From positions 124,001-188,000 of the forward strand of contig JARLGW010000011.1 in NCBI GenBank assembly GCA_031292565.1: a stretch of DNA of 64,000 nucleotides, written 5' to 3'. The notes under the pieces are model-generated. The model ran no database searches. It was not told the DNA's origin and worked only from the letters and a program-made list of their open reading frames with translations. Positions 34,270-43,755 of this stretch are shown in pieces. Origin of the DNA: Paludibacteraceae bacterium. GTDB lineage: Bacteria; Bacteroidota; Bacteroidia; Bacteroidales; Paludibacteraceae. The translations under genes were made by a program, and so were the position numbers. Each line of letters begins with the position of its first letter. Within the stretch, counting starts at the first letter, position 1.

Positions 34270-34833
34270 TTACTTATTATTATAAGCATTCATAGTATTT
34301 TGCATCCCGGCCAGGCAAAAGCTTTTAATCATCTCGCAAGCCATGTCCAGCCGTTCGGGTAGCTTTGCCTGCTCTTCGGGAGGAAACTTACCTAACACGT
34401 ATTGTATTTGCTGTCCTTTAGGAAAATTGCCGCCTAACCCGAAACGTAGTCGAGGATAAACATCGGAGCCTAACAGTTCTTGAATATTTTTCAAGCCATT
34501 GTGCCCGGCATCACTTCCACGGGGTTTTAGGCGCAGGGAACCGAAGGGGATAGCCAAATCGTCAACCACCACCAGTAATTGCTCCACGGGGATGTTTTCC
34601 TTCTGCATCCAATAGCGCACAGCGTTTCCACTCAAATTCATAAACGTGGATGGCTTGAGCAGGATAAGTACATGCCCTTTGAGCTTCAGCTCGGCCACGG
34701 AACCGTAACGCTGTTCGCTAAAAAAAAGATTGGACGCCTTAGCTAAAGCGTCCAATACAGTAAATCCTATGTTGTGGCGGGTATCCTGATATTCGTTACC
34801 AATGTTGCCCAACCCTACAATCAGAAATTTCAT
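34270..34833 (-). CDS. pth: Peptidyl-tRNA hydrolase
   Basis: Releases tRNA from peptidyl-tRNA that drops off the ribosome. 187 residues, standard length. Conserved catalytic residues are seen in [19 protein letters not shown] (Asn10-type, catalytic His), [40 protein letters not shown] (catalytic Asp and the GHNGL block) and RLRFGLG. It starts 12 bases after the rplY stop, an arrangement widespread in bacteria. Confidence 0.97.
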   Translation of the reverse strand: MKFLIVGLGNIGNEYQDTRHNIGFTVLDALAKASNLFFSEQRYGSVAELKLKGHVLILLKPSTFMNLSGNAVRYWMQKENIPVEQLLVVVDDLAIPFGSLRLKPRGSDAGHNGLKNIQELLGSDVYPRLRFGLGGNFPKGQQIQYVLGKFPPEEQAKLPERLDMACEMIKSFCLAGMQNTMNAYNNK

Positions 34834-34845
34834 TTATTCAATAAA

Positions 34846-35418
34846 TTATTTTGCTTTAGCAGCAGCACCTTTGGCAGCTCTTGTCAGCTTAACAGAAGCA
34901 ACAACATTCATTGCAGCTGAAAGCACTTCAAGACCTTCAAAAGAAAGAGCTCCTACTTGGATAGTTTTACCTAATCCTAATTCGGTTACGTCAATAGTCA
35001 ATACTTCAGGAATTTTATCGTAAGTAGCTTTTACTTTCAACTTACGCATTTCTTGAGTTAATTTACCACCGGCTTTTACACCTTCGGCAAGACCTTCCAA
35101 CTTAACAGGAACTTCCATTACAATTGGTTTAGCAGTATTTACTTCCAAAAAATCCAAATGTAATACTTTATCCGATACCGGGTGAAATTGTAAATCTTTC
35201 ACTACCGCGTTGTGCATTTTACCGTTGATAGTAAGTTCTACACCAAAAATATCAGGACTGTACACCAATTTACGAACAGCAGAAGCTGTTACTAAAAAGT
35301 GAATATTTTCGCCCATACCATAAAGAACACATGGAATACTTTCTTCTTTACGAACAACTTTAGTTGCTTTTTTTCCTAAGGTTTCTCTCAAAGAACCCTC
35401 TAATTGAAATGTTTTCAT
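34846..35418 (-). CDS. rplY: 50S ribosomal protein L25 (CTC form)
   Basis: Binds 5S rRNA in the large ribosomal subunit. 190 residues: L25 domain at about 1-90 (LEGSLRETLGKKATKVVRKEESIPCVLYG) and the CTC-type C-terminal beta domain at 95-175, ending in a K/A-rich tail. First gene of the rplY-pth-hslR-DUF4924 group. Confidence 0.95.
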   Translation of the reverse strand: MKTFQLEGSLRETLGKKATKVVRKEESIPCVLYGMGENIHFLVTASAVRKLVYSPDIFGVELTINGKMHNAVVKDLQFHPVSDKVLHLDFLEVNTAKPIVMEVPVKLEGLAEGVKAGGKLTQEMRKLKVKATYDKIPEVLTIDVTELGLGKTIQVGALSFEGLEVLSAAMNVVASVKLTRAAKGAAAKAK

Positions 35419-35503
35419 TAATTTAATTGTTTGTGTTACTCAAATTTAAGTGATACGACTTTAATCGCTTAATTCCCATCACACTTTTTTGCAAAAAGCG
35501 GAG

Positions 35504-35535
35504 CAAAAGTAGTGTTTAAAAATGAAATACACAAG
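35504..35535 (-). promoter_or_regulatory. Candidate promoter of the rplY operon
   Basis: On the minus strand, TACTTTTG (complement of 35504-35511) fits TAnnTTTG, with a TTG 20 bases upstream. It is 85 bases before the rplY start. Confidence 0.5.
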
Positions 35536-35715
35536 TGGTTTTTTTATTCATCTCATTATATATTTAGGAAACAACTATAAATTAACAGAAAACTGATGAA
35601 CTAATCATATTTAGAACAATTCTATCTTAATGATGAAATTAACGTCAAAAAAAATCTATGCCTACAATATAATTTTATAATTTTGACGCCGAAACAAGAA
35701 GACACACGTACTATA

Positions 35716-36656
35716 ATGAGGAAACTATTTATTGGATTTTTTCTTTTTTGCTGGTTATCTGCTACACTTTATAGTCAACAAAACTCATTTGATCCAATTC
35801 AAGACAAATGGGAAACCGACTTTGAAGGTAATCAATATTATAACTATTACAATGCTGATTATTGTGACTATTACCTCATGCTTTCCACCGGAAACAGCCT
35901 TGACATAACTCCCGGAAAAAACACCATCAAGAGGATTACTAAATCGGACAAGGGGGACAATACTTATTATTACCCTTTTACCTACCGATTTTTTAAAGGA
36001 AAATTTATAGACAAATTCAATACTGATTTTTTATATGCCCTACCATTTCATGACGGAGACTCCACCCAATTTACAATTAATTCAAAACAGAGGGATTTAA
36101 CGTTGATGTTTTCTTGCAAAAACACGGATACTATTTATGCCGTAAGAGGAGGTATTGTCTGTATGTTTGACGCAACCGATATGAGTAGTAAATATATTAA
36201 TCCACACAAAGAAAACTGTTTGTTAATATACCATCAGGACTATACCTTTGCCGAATATACGGGTTTCACTAAAACGTTTGTAAATCCGGGAGATCCGTAG
36301 GCATCGTGGCCAATCAACCTGCTTATCGTTTCACTAAAACGTTTGTAAATCCGGGAGATTTAGTTAATGTAGGTCAAGCCCTCGGAATTATTAATGTAAC
36401 AAACAAAATAAACCCATATCAATTGTCTATTGCCTTTTTCTTTTTAGATAAAAATAAGGTTGCAAATAAACAAACTGGGAATAAATACAGTCATTTTGCA
36501 CCACTGTTTCACACGGCAAATGCAGGAAACATTAAGTTAGAAGAAAAAAAAACATACATATCCCAGTTGAGTGACACCCTCATTACCCAAGAGATGGGCA
36601 AAAGAGAAAAGAAACGCTACGAAAAGAAAAAATTAAAAGCTCTTGAAAAGAAATGA
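35716..36656 (+). pseudogene. Degenerate M23-like peptidase gene broken by a 65-bp duplication
   Basis: The gene starts with a signal peptide (MRKLFIGFFLFCWLSATLYS) and runs into an M23/LytM-like beta fold (TIYAVRGGIVCMFDA...NCLLIYHQDYTFAEYTGF), then stops at 36300. The same frame resumes after a 65-base insertion: a 32-base sequence at 36263-36294 is repeated exactly at 36328-36359 with 33 unrelated bases between. Removing 65 bases restores one continuous protein through FVNPGDLVNVGQALGIINV to the lysine-rich end at 36656. The zinc-binding HxxxD and HxH of active M23 enzymes are absent, so even the intact protein would be a non-catalytic M23 fold. It overlaps the next gene by ATGA. Sequencing or assembly error is an alternative explanation. 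Confidence 0.75.
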
Positions 36657-37417
36657 GATATAAAATCGTGATTCTATTCTGTTTCTTTGCTACAACAATA
36701 TTCTCCCAATCTTATGTATTGAAAAATAAGGGAGCGTTGTACCCTAAAAAGGATAGTATTCAAATGGACAGAATGATTAACTATGAAATTAATTTCTATA
36801 AAAGATTTAGTGATTTTGATAGCATCAGTATAAATTTAAGAATTTTCGATGACCTAACCCTATATTATCTTTATCAAAAGGAAGCCATCCACATTTATGA
36901 CAAATCGAGTGGTTTCTATTCGTCCAAGATTAATGAAGAAGTTGTACTACGAAAAAAGGATAGGCCTTATTTACCTATTTTTTACCACGAAATCAGTCAT
37001 TATTTCCTTCATAAAATAATTACAGGTAAAATACCTCACTGGCTAAACGAAGGATTAGCGGAATATTTTGCAAATGTTCAAACAAATAAAAAGGAAATAA
37101 AACATGAAATGACCGATTATGAAATAGGGCGTATAAAAACCATGATAGAAATAAAAGATATTGATCTTAAAACTTTTTTCACCTGGGGACCGAATGAATT
37201 TATGAAAAAAGAATTTACGGACGATTCATACACGTATATACTATCTCACGGCATTGTATATTTCCTTATCACAAAGAATTTTGAACAATTCAAGCAACTT
37301 GTTTTAAAAATTAAAACGGGCACTAGCAGTGAGGATGCCTTTAATGCAACATACAAAGGTGGATTTAAACAATTTGAGACCGATTTCTTAACCTATTACA
37401 CGCAAGTGGAAAACTAA
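36653..37417 (+). CDS. Secreted gluzincin-type metallopeptidase
   Basis: 254 residues with a signal peptide (RYKIVILFCFFATTIFSQS). The zinc motif HEISH (FYHEISHYFL, about residue 113) is followed about 20 residues later by NEGLAEYFA, supplying the third ligand Glu, the layout of gluzincins of the peptidase MA type. Predicted to act in the periplasm or outside the cell; substrate unknown. Its start overlaps the stop of the broken M23-like gene (ATGA), so the two were once coupled. Confidence 0.75.
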   Translation: MRYKIVILFCFFATTIFSQSYVLKNKGALYPKKDSIQMDRMINYEINFYKRFSDFDSISINLRIFDDLTLYYLYQKEAIHIYDKSSGFYSSKINEEVVLRKKDRPYLPIFYHEISHYFLHKIITGKIPHWLNEGLAEYFANVQTNKKEIKHEMTDYEIGRIKTMIEIKDIDLKTFFTWGPNEFMKKEFTDDSYTYILSHGIVYFLITKNFEQFKQLVLKIKTGTSSEDAFNATYKGGFKQFETDFLTYYTQVEN

Positions 37418-37456
37418 AAGCCGCTTATCGGCGTTTAATATAACGATATAAAAACC

Positions 37457-38335
37457 ATGAAGAAGAAAGCAATAACCATTATTTTTTTAGTAATAACCGT
37501 AGCGGGATTCGCCCAAGACTATATTGTGAAAAAAGACGGGAATAGAATTGACTGTAAAGTAACGAAAGAAGACAGTGCCAACGTGTACATAACTATGGAT
37601 TTGGGAGGAAAAGAGGTGAACGCCTACATTAACCGAAAAGAAATACAATATATCAAATTTGGTAACACACAGACTAAAAGCATTGGTAACACAACAACTG
37701 CCACTAATACTGCAACTACTACGGTTAATACAACAACTCGAGGTTGGCAGAGAAACAGAATTTCATTTAACATAGGCGGCTCATTTCCTATGGATGGCAG
37801 TGAGAGCTTAACTAACGAAAATATGGGATCGGCGAAAACTGGAGGAAAATTTGACATCTCATACAAAAACTTTTATAGTCCAACTGTTGGATTTGGAGTA
37901 AAAATGTATGGGTTAATAAACCCTTTGGGCAATGATAAAATGGACAATTATCTATTCACAAGCAAATCGACTAGCGGAAACTGGTATTCGTGGGGTATTC
38001 TTGGCGGAGTGTGTCTCGAATCGAAAACAGAAAATAACACAGCCTTTTCTTTCGATTTATTTACAGGACTAATGAGTCTGCGCCCGGAAATACAACAGAG
38101 CATGGATGGCCAAAGCACATCATTAATCACAAAAGCAGCCTTGTCGTCAGGATGGAATTTCGGCGTTGGCATAAGTCAGCCTATTTCCAAACATTGTTCT
38201 ATTGCACTTAGTGTTGATTACTTATATTCCAATTTCAAATTTAATGATTACATTATCAATGAAACAGAAACAGTAAAAATGAATATACTAAATCTTACTT
38301 GTGGATTAATTTTCGGCCTTGATGAAAATTATTAG
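37457..38335 (+). CDS. Outer-membrane beta-barrel protein, unknown, paralogue 1
   Basis: 292 residues with a signal peptide (KKKAITIIFLVITVAGFAQ). Residues 20-70 form a small conserved unit, DYIVKKDGNRIDCKVTKEDSANVYITMDLGG then NRKEIQYIKFG. A Thr/Asn-rich linker follows (about residues 75-95), then a region of alternating strands with glycines and aromatics ending in LNLTCGLIFGLDENY, typical of a beta barrel. It is clearly homologous to the next gene. No function is known; co-transcribed with the peptidase gene. Confidence 0.7.
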   Translation: MKKKAITIIFLVITVAGFAQDYIVKKDGNRIDCKVTKEDSANVYITMDLGGKEVNAYINRKEIQYIKFGNTQTKSIGNTTTATNTATTTVNTTTRGWQRNRISFNIGGSFPMDGSESLTNENMGSAKTGGKFDISYKNFYSPTVGFGVKMYGLINPLGNDKMDNYLFTSKSTSGNWYSWGILGGVCLESKTENNTAFSFDLFTGLMSLRPEIQQSMDGQSTSLITKAALSSGWNFGVGISQPISKHCSIALSVDYLYSNFKFNDYIINETETVKMNILNLTCGLIFGLDENY

Positions 38336-38392
38336 CCTGCCATATTATTATTTCCATCAATGAACGTACAACAACACATAATAACAACACTT

Positions 38393-39310
38393 ATGAAAAA
38401 AAGAGTATTAACCATTATCTTTTTAGCAATAGCCGTAGCAGCATTCTCTCAAGACTTTATTATAAAAAAAGACGGGGGACGCATTGATTGCAAAATAACC
38501 AAAGAAGACAGTGCCAACGTGTACATAACCATTCATTTGGGCGAAACCGATGTAAATGCCAACATCAAAAGGAAAGACATACAATCTATCGGCTACGGTG
38601 GTAACGGACAGGACAAAGCTACAAACAACGTAACAACGACCAAGGCTTTTGCTAGAAACAGAATAGCATTCCACCTTGGTGCCGGCATCCCTGAAAGCGA
38701 TTACAGTAGCCGCAATGTGAACAACGCAAACGCAGGATTTGCAAACGCAGGAACTAATTTCAATATATGCTACAACCATTTCTACACGCCCAACATAGGG
38801 CTCGCTATAAAAGACTTTAGCGTTACAAACCCAGTGGATAAAGAAGCAATGTGCAATTCAATTAGCAATTCAACAGGGGTAAAATGGACAACTGACGATG
38901 ACCCTTCATGGGACGTAAGCGGACTTCTTTTTGGATTAACATTCGATTTCAAGGATGAGAATGATACCCACTACGAATTTAATATACTAAATGGCCCGAT
39001 GGGGGTGACATCGCCTGAAGTTAAATTCACCACGTTAAGCAGCAATTATTCGTTTATAAAACAAGAAAACGCTACTTCCAACCTAAACTGGGGTTTCGAC
39101 TTCGGTTTTGGTATAAACAGGAAAATCTCTAAAAGATGGGACTTAATGGCTAGCATAGACTACATGATATGCGATTTCAAATTTGATGAAGTTAAATCAT
39201 CCATGTTCCTCAATAACTCCTATTACGATTTAACAACGAAGAATCAAAGCATGAATTTTCAGGCTCTAAACATAACTATTGGATTTGGATATAACTTTAG
39301 CGTGAGATAA
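38393..39310 (+). CDS. Outer-membrane beta-barrel protein, unknown, paralogue 2
   Basis: 305 residues. Signal peptide KKRVLTIIFLAIAVAAFSQ, then DFIIKKDGGRIDCKITKEDSANVYITIHLGE, matching the N-terminal unit of the preceding protein almost residue for residue, and a barrel-like remainder ending ITIGFGYNFSVR. The first 11 codons of the longer frame (from 38360) precede the signal peptide, so ATG 38393 was chosen. A tandem duplication with diverged barrel. Confidence 0.7.
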   Translation: MKKRVLTIIFLAIAVAAFSQDFIIKKDGGRIDCKITKEDSANVYITIHLGETDVNANIKRKDIQSIGYGGNGQDKATNNVTTTKAFARNRIAFHLGAGIPESDYSSRNVNNANAGFANAGTNFNICYNHFYTPNIGLAIKDFSVTNPVDKEAMCNSISNSTGVKWTTDDDPSWDVSGLLFGLTFDFKDENDTHYEFNILNGPMGVTSPEVKFTTLSSNYSFIKQENATSNLNWGFDFGFGINRKISKRWDLMASIDYMICDFKFDEVKSSMFLNNSYYDLTTKNQSMNFQALNITIGFGYNFSVR

Positions 39311-39330
39311 AAGGTATTTTCGGCCATAAA

Positions 39331-39366
39331 AAAACAGGGACTACTTTTTGGGTAATCCCTGTTTTT
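39331..39366. terminator. Bidirectional terminator between the barrel gene and leuB
   Basis: AAAACAGGGA pairs with TCCCTGTTTT, extended by TAC/GTA after one mismatch, with T and A runs on both sides. It serves the convergent genes ending at 39310 and 39390. Confidence 0.8.
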
Positions 39367-39389
39367 TTTATAATCTGTTTATCAATGAG

Positions 39390-40457
39390 TTATTTCTTGA
39401 TATAATCTACAATCCATTTACCTACTTCACTTGTTTTGTAAGCTTTACCTCCTTTAGCTATATCCTCAGTTACCACGTGTGCATCCATCGAGGCGTTTAC
39501 AGCGTCGCGGATAGCTTTCCCTTCTTCCATTAAGCCGAAAGCATACTCAAGCATCAAGGCTGCTGAAAGAATTGTGGCCAACGGGTTGGCAATGTCTTTC
39601 CCTGTTGCTTGAGGGTACGAACCGTGGATAGGCTCAAACACCGAAGTGTGAATACCTACCGAAGCGGAAGGTAACATACCCAACGAACCGGTAATAACGG
39701 AAGCCTCATCGGTAAGAATATCGCCAAACATATTTTCGGTAACCATTACATCGAAACTCTTTGGCCATTGAATAAGGCGCATAGCGGCATTATCAACAAA
39801 CATATATTCCGTTTCAATATCAGGATATTGTTTTTGCACCTCTTGAGCCACTTCCCGCCAAAGACGTGAGGTAGCCAACACGTTGGCCTTATCCACCACC
39901 GTTACTTTTTTGCGGCGTTGTCCGGCATATTTATAAGCCAAATGAAGGATGCGTTCTATTTCTTCACGAGAATACACGCAAGTATCATAAGCCGTGTTGC
40001 CATCCTCGGAGCGACCTTGTGGGCGACCGAAATACATCCCGCCGGTAAGCTCACGAATACACATAAAATCGGCACCGTCCACCAATTCAGCACGAAGAGG
40101 CGATTTTTCAATCAGCGAAGGGAATGTGGTTACAGGACGAATATTGGCAAACAAACCTAGTTTTTTACGCATGGCCAACAGACCTTGCTCTGGACGAACC
40201 TTGGCCGATGGGTTGTTGTCAAAACGAGGATCCCCGATAGCTCCGAAAAGTACGGCATCCGATTGCATACACAATTCGTGTGTTTCATCGGGATAAGGAT
40301 TCCCCACTTTGTCGATGGCGCAAGCACCTACAATAGCTTCTTTATAAGTAAGTTCGTGACCGAATTTAGCACACACGGCCTTTGTTACATCCAACGCTTG
40401 CGCTACAATCTCTGGCCCGATACCATCGCCGGGCAATACAGCAATATTTAATTTCAT
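39390..40457 (-). CDS. leuB: 3-Isopropylmalate dehydrogenase
   Basis: Oxidative decarboxylation of 3-isopropylmalate with NAD+ in leucine synthesis. 355 residues, normal length. Motifs: [41 protein letters not shown] (substrate loop), [34 protein letters not shown] (catalytic Lys), VDNAAMRLI and [20 protein letters not shown]. Last gene of the leu operon. The same enzyme can act on 3-methylmalate in the citramalate route to isoleucine. Confidence 0.97.
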   Translation of the reverse strand: MKLNIAVLPGDGIGPEIVAQALDVTKAVCAKFGHELTYKEAIVGACAIDKVGNPYPDETHELCMQSDAVLFGAIGDPRFDNNPSAKVRPEQGLLAMRKKLGLFANIRPVTTFPSLIEKSPLRAELVDGADFMCIRELTGGMYFGRPQGRSEDGNTAYDTCVYSREEIERILHLAYKYAGQRRKKVTVVDKANVLATSRLWREVAQEVQKQYPDIETEYMFVDNAAMRLIQWPKSFDVMVTENMFGDILTDEASVITGSLGMLPSASVGIHTSVFEPIHGSYPQATGKDIANPLATILSAALMLEYAFGLMEEGKAIRDAVNASMDAHVVTEDIAKGGKAYKTSEVGKWIVDYIKK

Positions 40458-40465
40458 TATTTTAT

Positions 40466-40538
40466 TTAGTTACAAGTTACTAGCTATTAGTTAATAGTAT
40501 TTTTTCATTAGCATATTGGCTAATTAGCACATTGAAAT
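40466..40538. repeat. Short-word repeats between mgsA and leuB
   Basis: AGTTACAAGTTACTAGCTA and TTAGTTAATAG words (40466-40498), then CATTAGCATATTGGCTAA and TTAGCACATTGAAATTT (40506-40540). The second set matches the AATTAGCAAATT family seen near ilvB, ilvN and pdxS. Confidence 0.5.
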
Positions 40539-41000
40539 TTATTTCCGGTCAAACTTAATATATCTCGGTTCTGAAGGAATATATTCAGGATCATCCCAAA
40601 GGGTACTGGTCATCATCAAGTCGGCACTATATCGGTTGCAAGCAATAGGCACGTTGTGCACACGGCATTGGCGCAAAAGCATCTGAATGTCAGCTTCATG
40701 AGGTTGAGGATTCAAGTCATCTATCAAAAAGATAGCCAAATCTATTTTGTTACGCACCACCAATGCTGCAATTTCGGCATCACCACCCATCGGCCCCGAA
40801 TTCATACAGGTAATATCAGCATTAGGCACTCCTTTTTTAATAAAAGCCTCACGAATTAATCCTCCGGTAGTACCTGTACAAACCAATTTATGTTTAGCCA
40901 ATTCAGTGGCGTTAAAAATTGCCCACTCCACCATGTCCGCTTTGCGATGGTCATGTGCCACCAAAGCAATTGTAAGTTGCTTATGCATATGTGTTTCCAT
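40539..41000 (-). CDS. mgsA: Methylglyoxal synthase
   Basis: Converts dihydroxyacetone phosphate to methylglyoxal and phosphate, a bypass relieving sugar-phosphate stress. 153 residues, hexameric in relatives. Diagnostic blocks: IALVAHDHRKADMVEWA, CTGTTGGLIREA (phosphate-binding), MNSGPMGGDAEIAALV (catalytic Asp in GGD), and IFLIDDLNPQPHEAD (catalytic His). The start at 41000 overlaps the stop of the LeuA/CimA-like gene by one base, so it is translated as part of the leu operon, which is an unexpected place for this enzyme. Confidence 0.93.
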   Translation of the reverse strand: METHMHKQLTIALVAHDHRKADMVEWAIFNATELAKHKLVCTGTTGGLIREAFIKKGVPNADITCMNSGPMGGDAEIAALVVRNKIDLAIFLIDDLNPQPHEADIQMLLRQCRVHNVPIACNRYSADLMMTSTLWDDPEYIPSEPRYIKFDRK

Positions 41001-42514
41001 TAAATTTTCTCCTCTATTATATTTAACATCTTAATCGTTGCTTTAATCGCTGCTTCCGTTTGATCGCCGTCCAGCCCACGGGTTCTAAATTGCTTTCCTT
41101 CAAACTCCCACGATATAACGGTTTGCACAAAGGCATCCGTGCGCCCGCCGGGAGGTATGGTTACCGAATAATTGGTCAGCATGGGCAACTTGCGTTTCAA
41201 GTCCTTATAAACGCGCCGCAAAGCTTTCATAAAAGCATCATACTGCCCGTCGCCTTCGGATGTGGCTTGATACTCTTTGCCATCAATTTCCAACTTGATA
41301 GTTGCCACCGGGTGTAAACCCTGTGCCAAAGATAAGGAGTAATTTAGTATTTTAACGTGTTGTTCCTTATTATCATGGCCTAGCACATCCGAAATAATAT
41401 AGGGCAAATCCTCCTGACTCACAATCTCCTTTTTATCGCCCAGTTGTATAATGCGCTGGGTTACTTTACGCATCGATTCGTCGTCTAGCACGATACCCAT
41501 CGCTTCCAGGTTTTTCTTGATGCTGGCCTTACCCGAAGCTTTGCCCAAAGCATATTCGCGAGTACGGCCAAACCGTTCGGGCATCAGGTTGTTGCAATAT
41601 AAGTTGTTTTTGCTGTCGCCATCTGCGTGGATGCCTGCCACCTGGGTAAACACGTTATCTCCGATAACAGGCTTGTTGGCAGGGACGCGGATACCTGAAT
41701 AGGTTTCCACTATCCGGCTCACCTTAGTAAGCTTTTCTTCCCGCAAGGACGTTTTCAGTCCCAACTGGTCGTGGAGCACCGCCAGCACGCTGGATAATGG
41801 AGCATTTCCCGCCCGTTCGCCTAACCCGTTGATGGTAACATGCACGCCTTGTATGCCTGCCTGTACGGCATAAAACACGTTGGCCACCGCCAAATCGTAA
41901 TCATTATGCGGATGGAAATCGAAATGCAGGTTCGGGTAACGCTCTACCATTTGCTTGCAAAAATCGCTGGTTTGTGTAGGGCTCAAAATACCCAACGTGT
42001 CGGGCAACATGAACCGTTTGATTCCTGATTCGGCTAAATTATCCAACAAAAAGAAAACATAATCCGGCGAATTGAGCATTCCGTTCGACCAATCTTCCAA
42101 ATAAAGATTAACCGTTATCCCCATCTTCTGGGCAGTAGCTAATTCTCTTTTAATATCGGCTACATGTTCTTCTCGCGTTTTCTGTAATTGCTCCGAAAGG
42201 TGTTTGTACGAACCCTTGGCCAACAGGTTAAGCACCCGGCACCCGGCATCGTGTATCCAATTTAAAGAAACACCATTATCAATAAACCCCAGCACCTCCA
42301 CCCTATCAATATAGCCTTTTTGCTTCGCCCATGCAGCGATGCCCTTCACGCCATCAAACTCGCCGGAGGAAACTCGGGCAGAAGCAACCTCTACTCTATC
42401 CACCCGCAACTCTTCCAGTAGCAAACGCGCAATGCTGAGCTTTTCCTGTGCCGAAAAAGAAACGCCGGATGTCTGCTCGCCGTCTCGTAAAGTGGTATCT
42501 AGTATTTCTAACAT
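41000..42514 (-). CDS. LeuA/CimA-like synthase (possible citramalate synthase)
   Basis: 504-residue HMG-CoA-lyase-like TIM-barrel enzyme with the C-terminal LeuA regulatory domain. It keeps [36 protein letters not shown] (metal-binding H-x-H), and GLGERAGNAPLSSV. It is distinct from the 498-residue LeuA at the head of the operon. Condensation of acetyl-CoA with pyruvate, giving (R)-citramalate for isoleucine, is a plausible role since no threonine deaminase is in view, but the substrate cannot be read from sequence. The ATG at 42514 begins at the family start; 42538 is possible. Confidence 0.82.
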   Translation of the reverse strand: MLEILDTTLRDGEQTSGVSFSAQEKLSIARLLLEELRVDRVEVASARVSSGEFDGVKGIAAWAKQKGYIDRVEVLGFIDNGVSLNWIHDAGCRVLNLLAKGSYKHLSEQLQKTREEHVADIKRELATAQKMGITVNLYLEDWSNGMLNSPDYVFFLLDNLAESGIKRFMLPDTLGILSPTQTSDFCKQMVERYPNLHFDFHPHNDYDLAVANVFYAVQAGIQGVHVTINGLGERAGNAPLSSVLAVLHDQLGLKTSLREEKLTKVSRIVETYSGIRVPANKPVIGDNVFTQVAGIHADGDSKNNLYCNNLMPERFGRTREYALGKASGKASIKKNLEAMGIVLDDESMRKVTQRIIQLGDKKEIVSQEDLPYIISDVLGHDNKEQHVKILNYSLSLAQGLHPVATIKLEIDGKEYQATSEGDGQYDAFMKALRRVYKDLKRKLPMLTNYSVTIPPGGRTDAFVQTVISWEFEGKQFRTRGLDGDQTEAAIKATIKMLNIIEEKI

Positions 42515-42670
42515 GTTTTTTGCCTTTAAACTAAGCATTTAGTAAAAATGATATTAGGCTACGCCGATATTAATGGATATTTAATTTCTTCGTTCTTGAT
42601 ATTAATATCGCGACTGCAAGGAGCAAATATCGTTCAACGAACTAATATCGCAAAGCTACTATCCAACAGC

Positions 42671-43255
42671 TTACGCTTTTGCTTCCCAAGCTTCAATCTT
42701 ATCCTTGTTGCTGAGCAGGTAATCGATGTCGTCGAAACCGTTTAGCAAACAATTTCTTTTGTAAGAATTGATTTGGAAACTTTCGGTTTTACCGCTTTTA
42801 TTGTCGGTAATGGTTTGTGCCTGCAAATCAACCGTTACGGTGGTTGAAGCATCAGCCGTTACTTCCGCAAATAAATTAGCTAGAAACCCTTCTGAAACAA
42901 CAACGGGAAGAACCCCATTGTTCAAGGCATTCCCTTTGAAGATGTCGGCAAAAAAGCTCGATACCACTACTTTGAAACCATAGCCGGCTACCGCCCATGC
43001 GGCATGCTCGCGACTGGAACCGCTACCGAAATTCTTTCCGGCCACTAGCACGGCACCTGAATAGGTAGGGTTGTTCAATACAAAAGTTGAAATCTTGTTA
43101 CCTGCTTTATCATAACGCCAGTCGGCAAACAAGTTGTCGCCAAAACCTTCACGCGTTGTGGCTTTTAAGAAGCGGGCAGGTATAATTTGATCCGTGTCCA
43201 CATTCTCAATTGGAAGTGGCACAAAAGTGGATGTTAATGTTTGAAATTTTTCCAT
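42671..43255 (-). CDS. leuD: 3-Isopropylmalate dehydratase, small subunit
   Basis: Forms isopropylmalate isomerase with LeuC; swivel (aconitase-D) domain. 194 residues. Motifs: [63 protein letters not shown] (in consecutive blocks). The frame is open upstream to 43300 but the ATG at 43255 begins the family N-terminus. Between it and leuC an accessory gene is inserted. Confidence 0.95.
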   Translation of the reverse strand: MEKFQTLTSTFVPLPIENVDTDQIIPARFLKATTREGFGDNLFADWRYDKAGNKISTFVLNNPTYSGAVLVAGKNFGSGSSREHAAWAVAGYGFKVVVSSFFADIFKGNALNNGVLPVVVSEGFLANLFAEVTADASTTVTVDLQAQTITDNKSGKTESFQINSYKRNCLLNGFDDIDYLLSNKDKIEAWEAKA

Positions 43256-43274
43256 TGTTTTGCTTTTTGAGAAG

Positions 43275-43300
43275 GAACACAAATTACACAAATTACACAA
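43275..43300. repeat. Inverted repeat on the leuD side of the GxxExxY gene
   Basis: 26 bases, GAACACAAATTACACAAATT plus ACACAA, made of tandem AAATTACAC words. It pairs with 43756-43781 at 24 of 26 positions. Confidence 0.8.
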
Positions 43301-43349
43301 AAAATATTTTTATTTTTCCATGTAAATGGTTCTCTTGCATCCCAACTAT

Positions 43350-43736
43350 TTATTTTCTATCGTTAGTAAATATTTTACGGCTAAATTCTGCTTTTCGTCC
43401 AAAATTAAGAATGTAGCCTATTTCAATATTAGTTGCTTTCAGATAATTAATAAGTTGAGCTTCATGCGCCGGATTAATAGTTTCGCAAGCTTTCAACTCC
43501 AACAATATTTTATCTTCCACCAATAAATCGGCTCGGTATTCACCCACCACACGACCATTATGATACACGTTGATTGGCTTCTCTGTTTCACATTTCAAGC
43601 CTTCGTCCTTCAATGCAAAATACAGTGCATTTTGATACACTCTTTCAAGAAAGCCATATCCTAAATCATTATGAACAATGTAAAATTCACTAAGAATTAT
43701 ATCAACCAACTCTTTGGGTACAATCTCCTTATTCAT
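43350..43736 (-). CDS. GxxExxY family protein (PD-(D/E)xK-like)
   Basis: 128 residues. The name-giving motif is GFLERVY (G-x-x-E-x-x-Y, about residue 28), followed by the core of a PD-(D/E)xK-type nuclease fold: GEYRADLLVEDKILLELKA with Asp, Glu and Lys in order. Function is unknown; relatives are scattered orphan genes in Bacteroidota, Planctomycetes and cyanobacteria. Here the gene interrupts leuC-leuD and is bracketed by inverted repeats, like the four-helix-bundle gene in the ilv operon. It is in the same orientation as the host operon. Confidence 0.9.
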   Translation of the reverse strand: MNKEIVPKELVDIILSEFYIVHNDLGYGFLERVYQNALYFALKDEGLKCETEKPINVYHNGRVVGEYRADLLVEDKILLELKACETINPAHEAQLINYLKATNIEIGYILNFGRKAEFSRKIFTNDRK

Positions 43737-43755
43737 AAAAAGATTTTGTGTTCAT

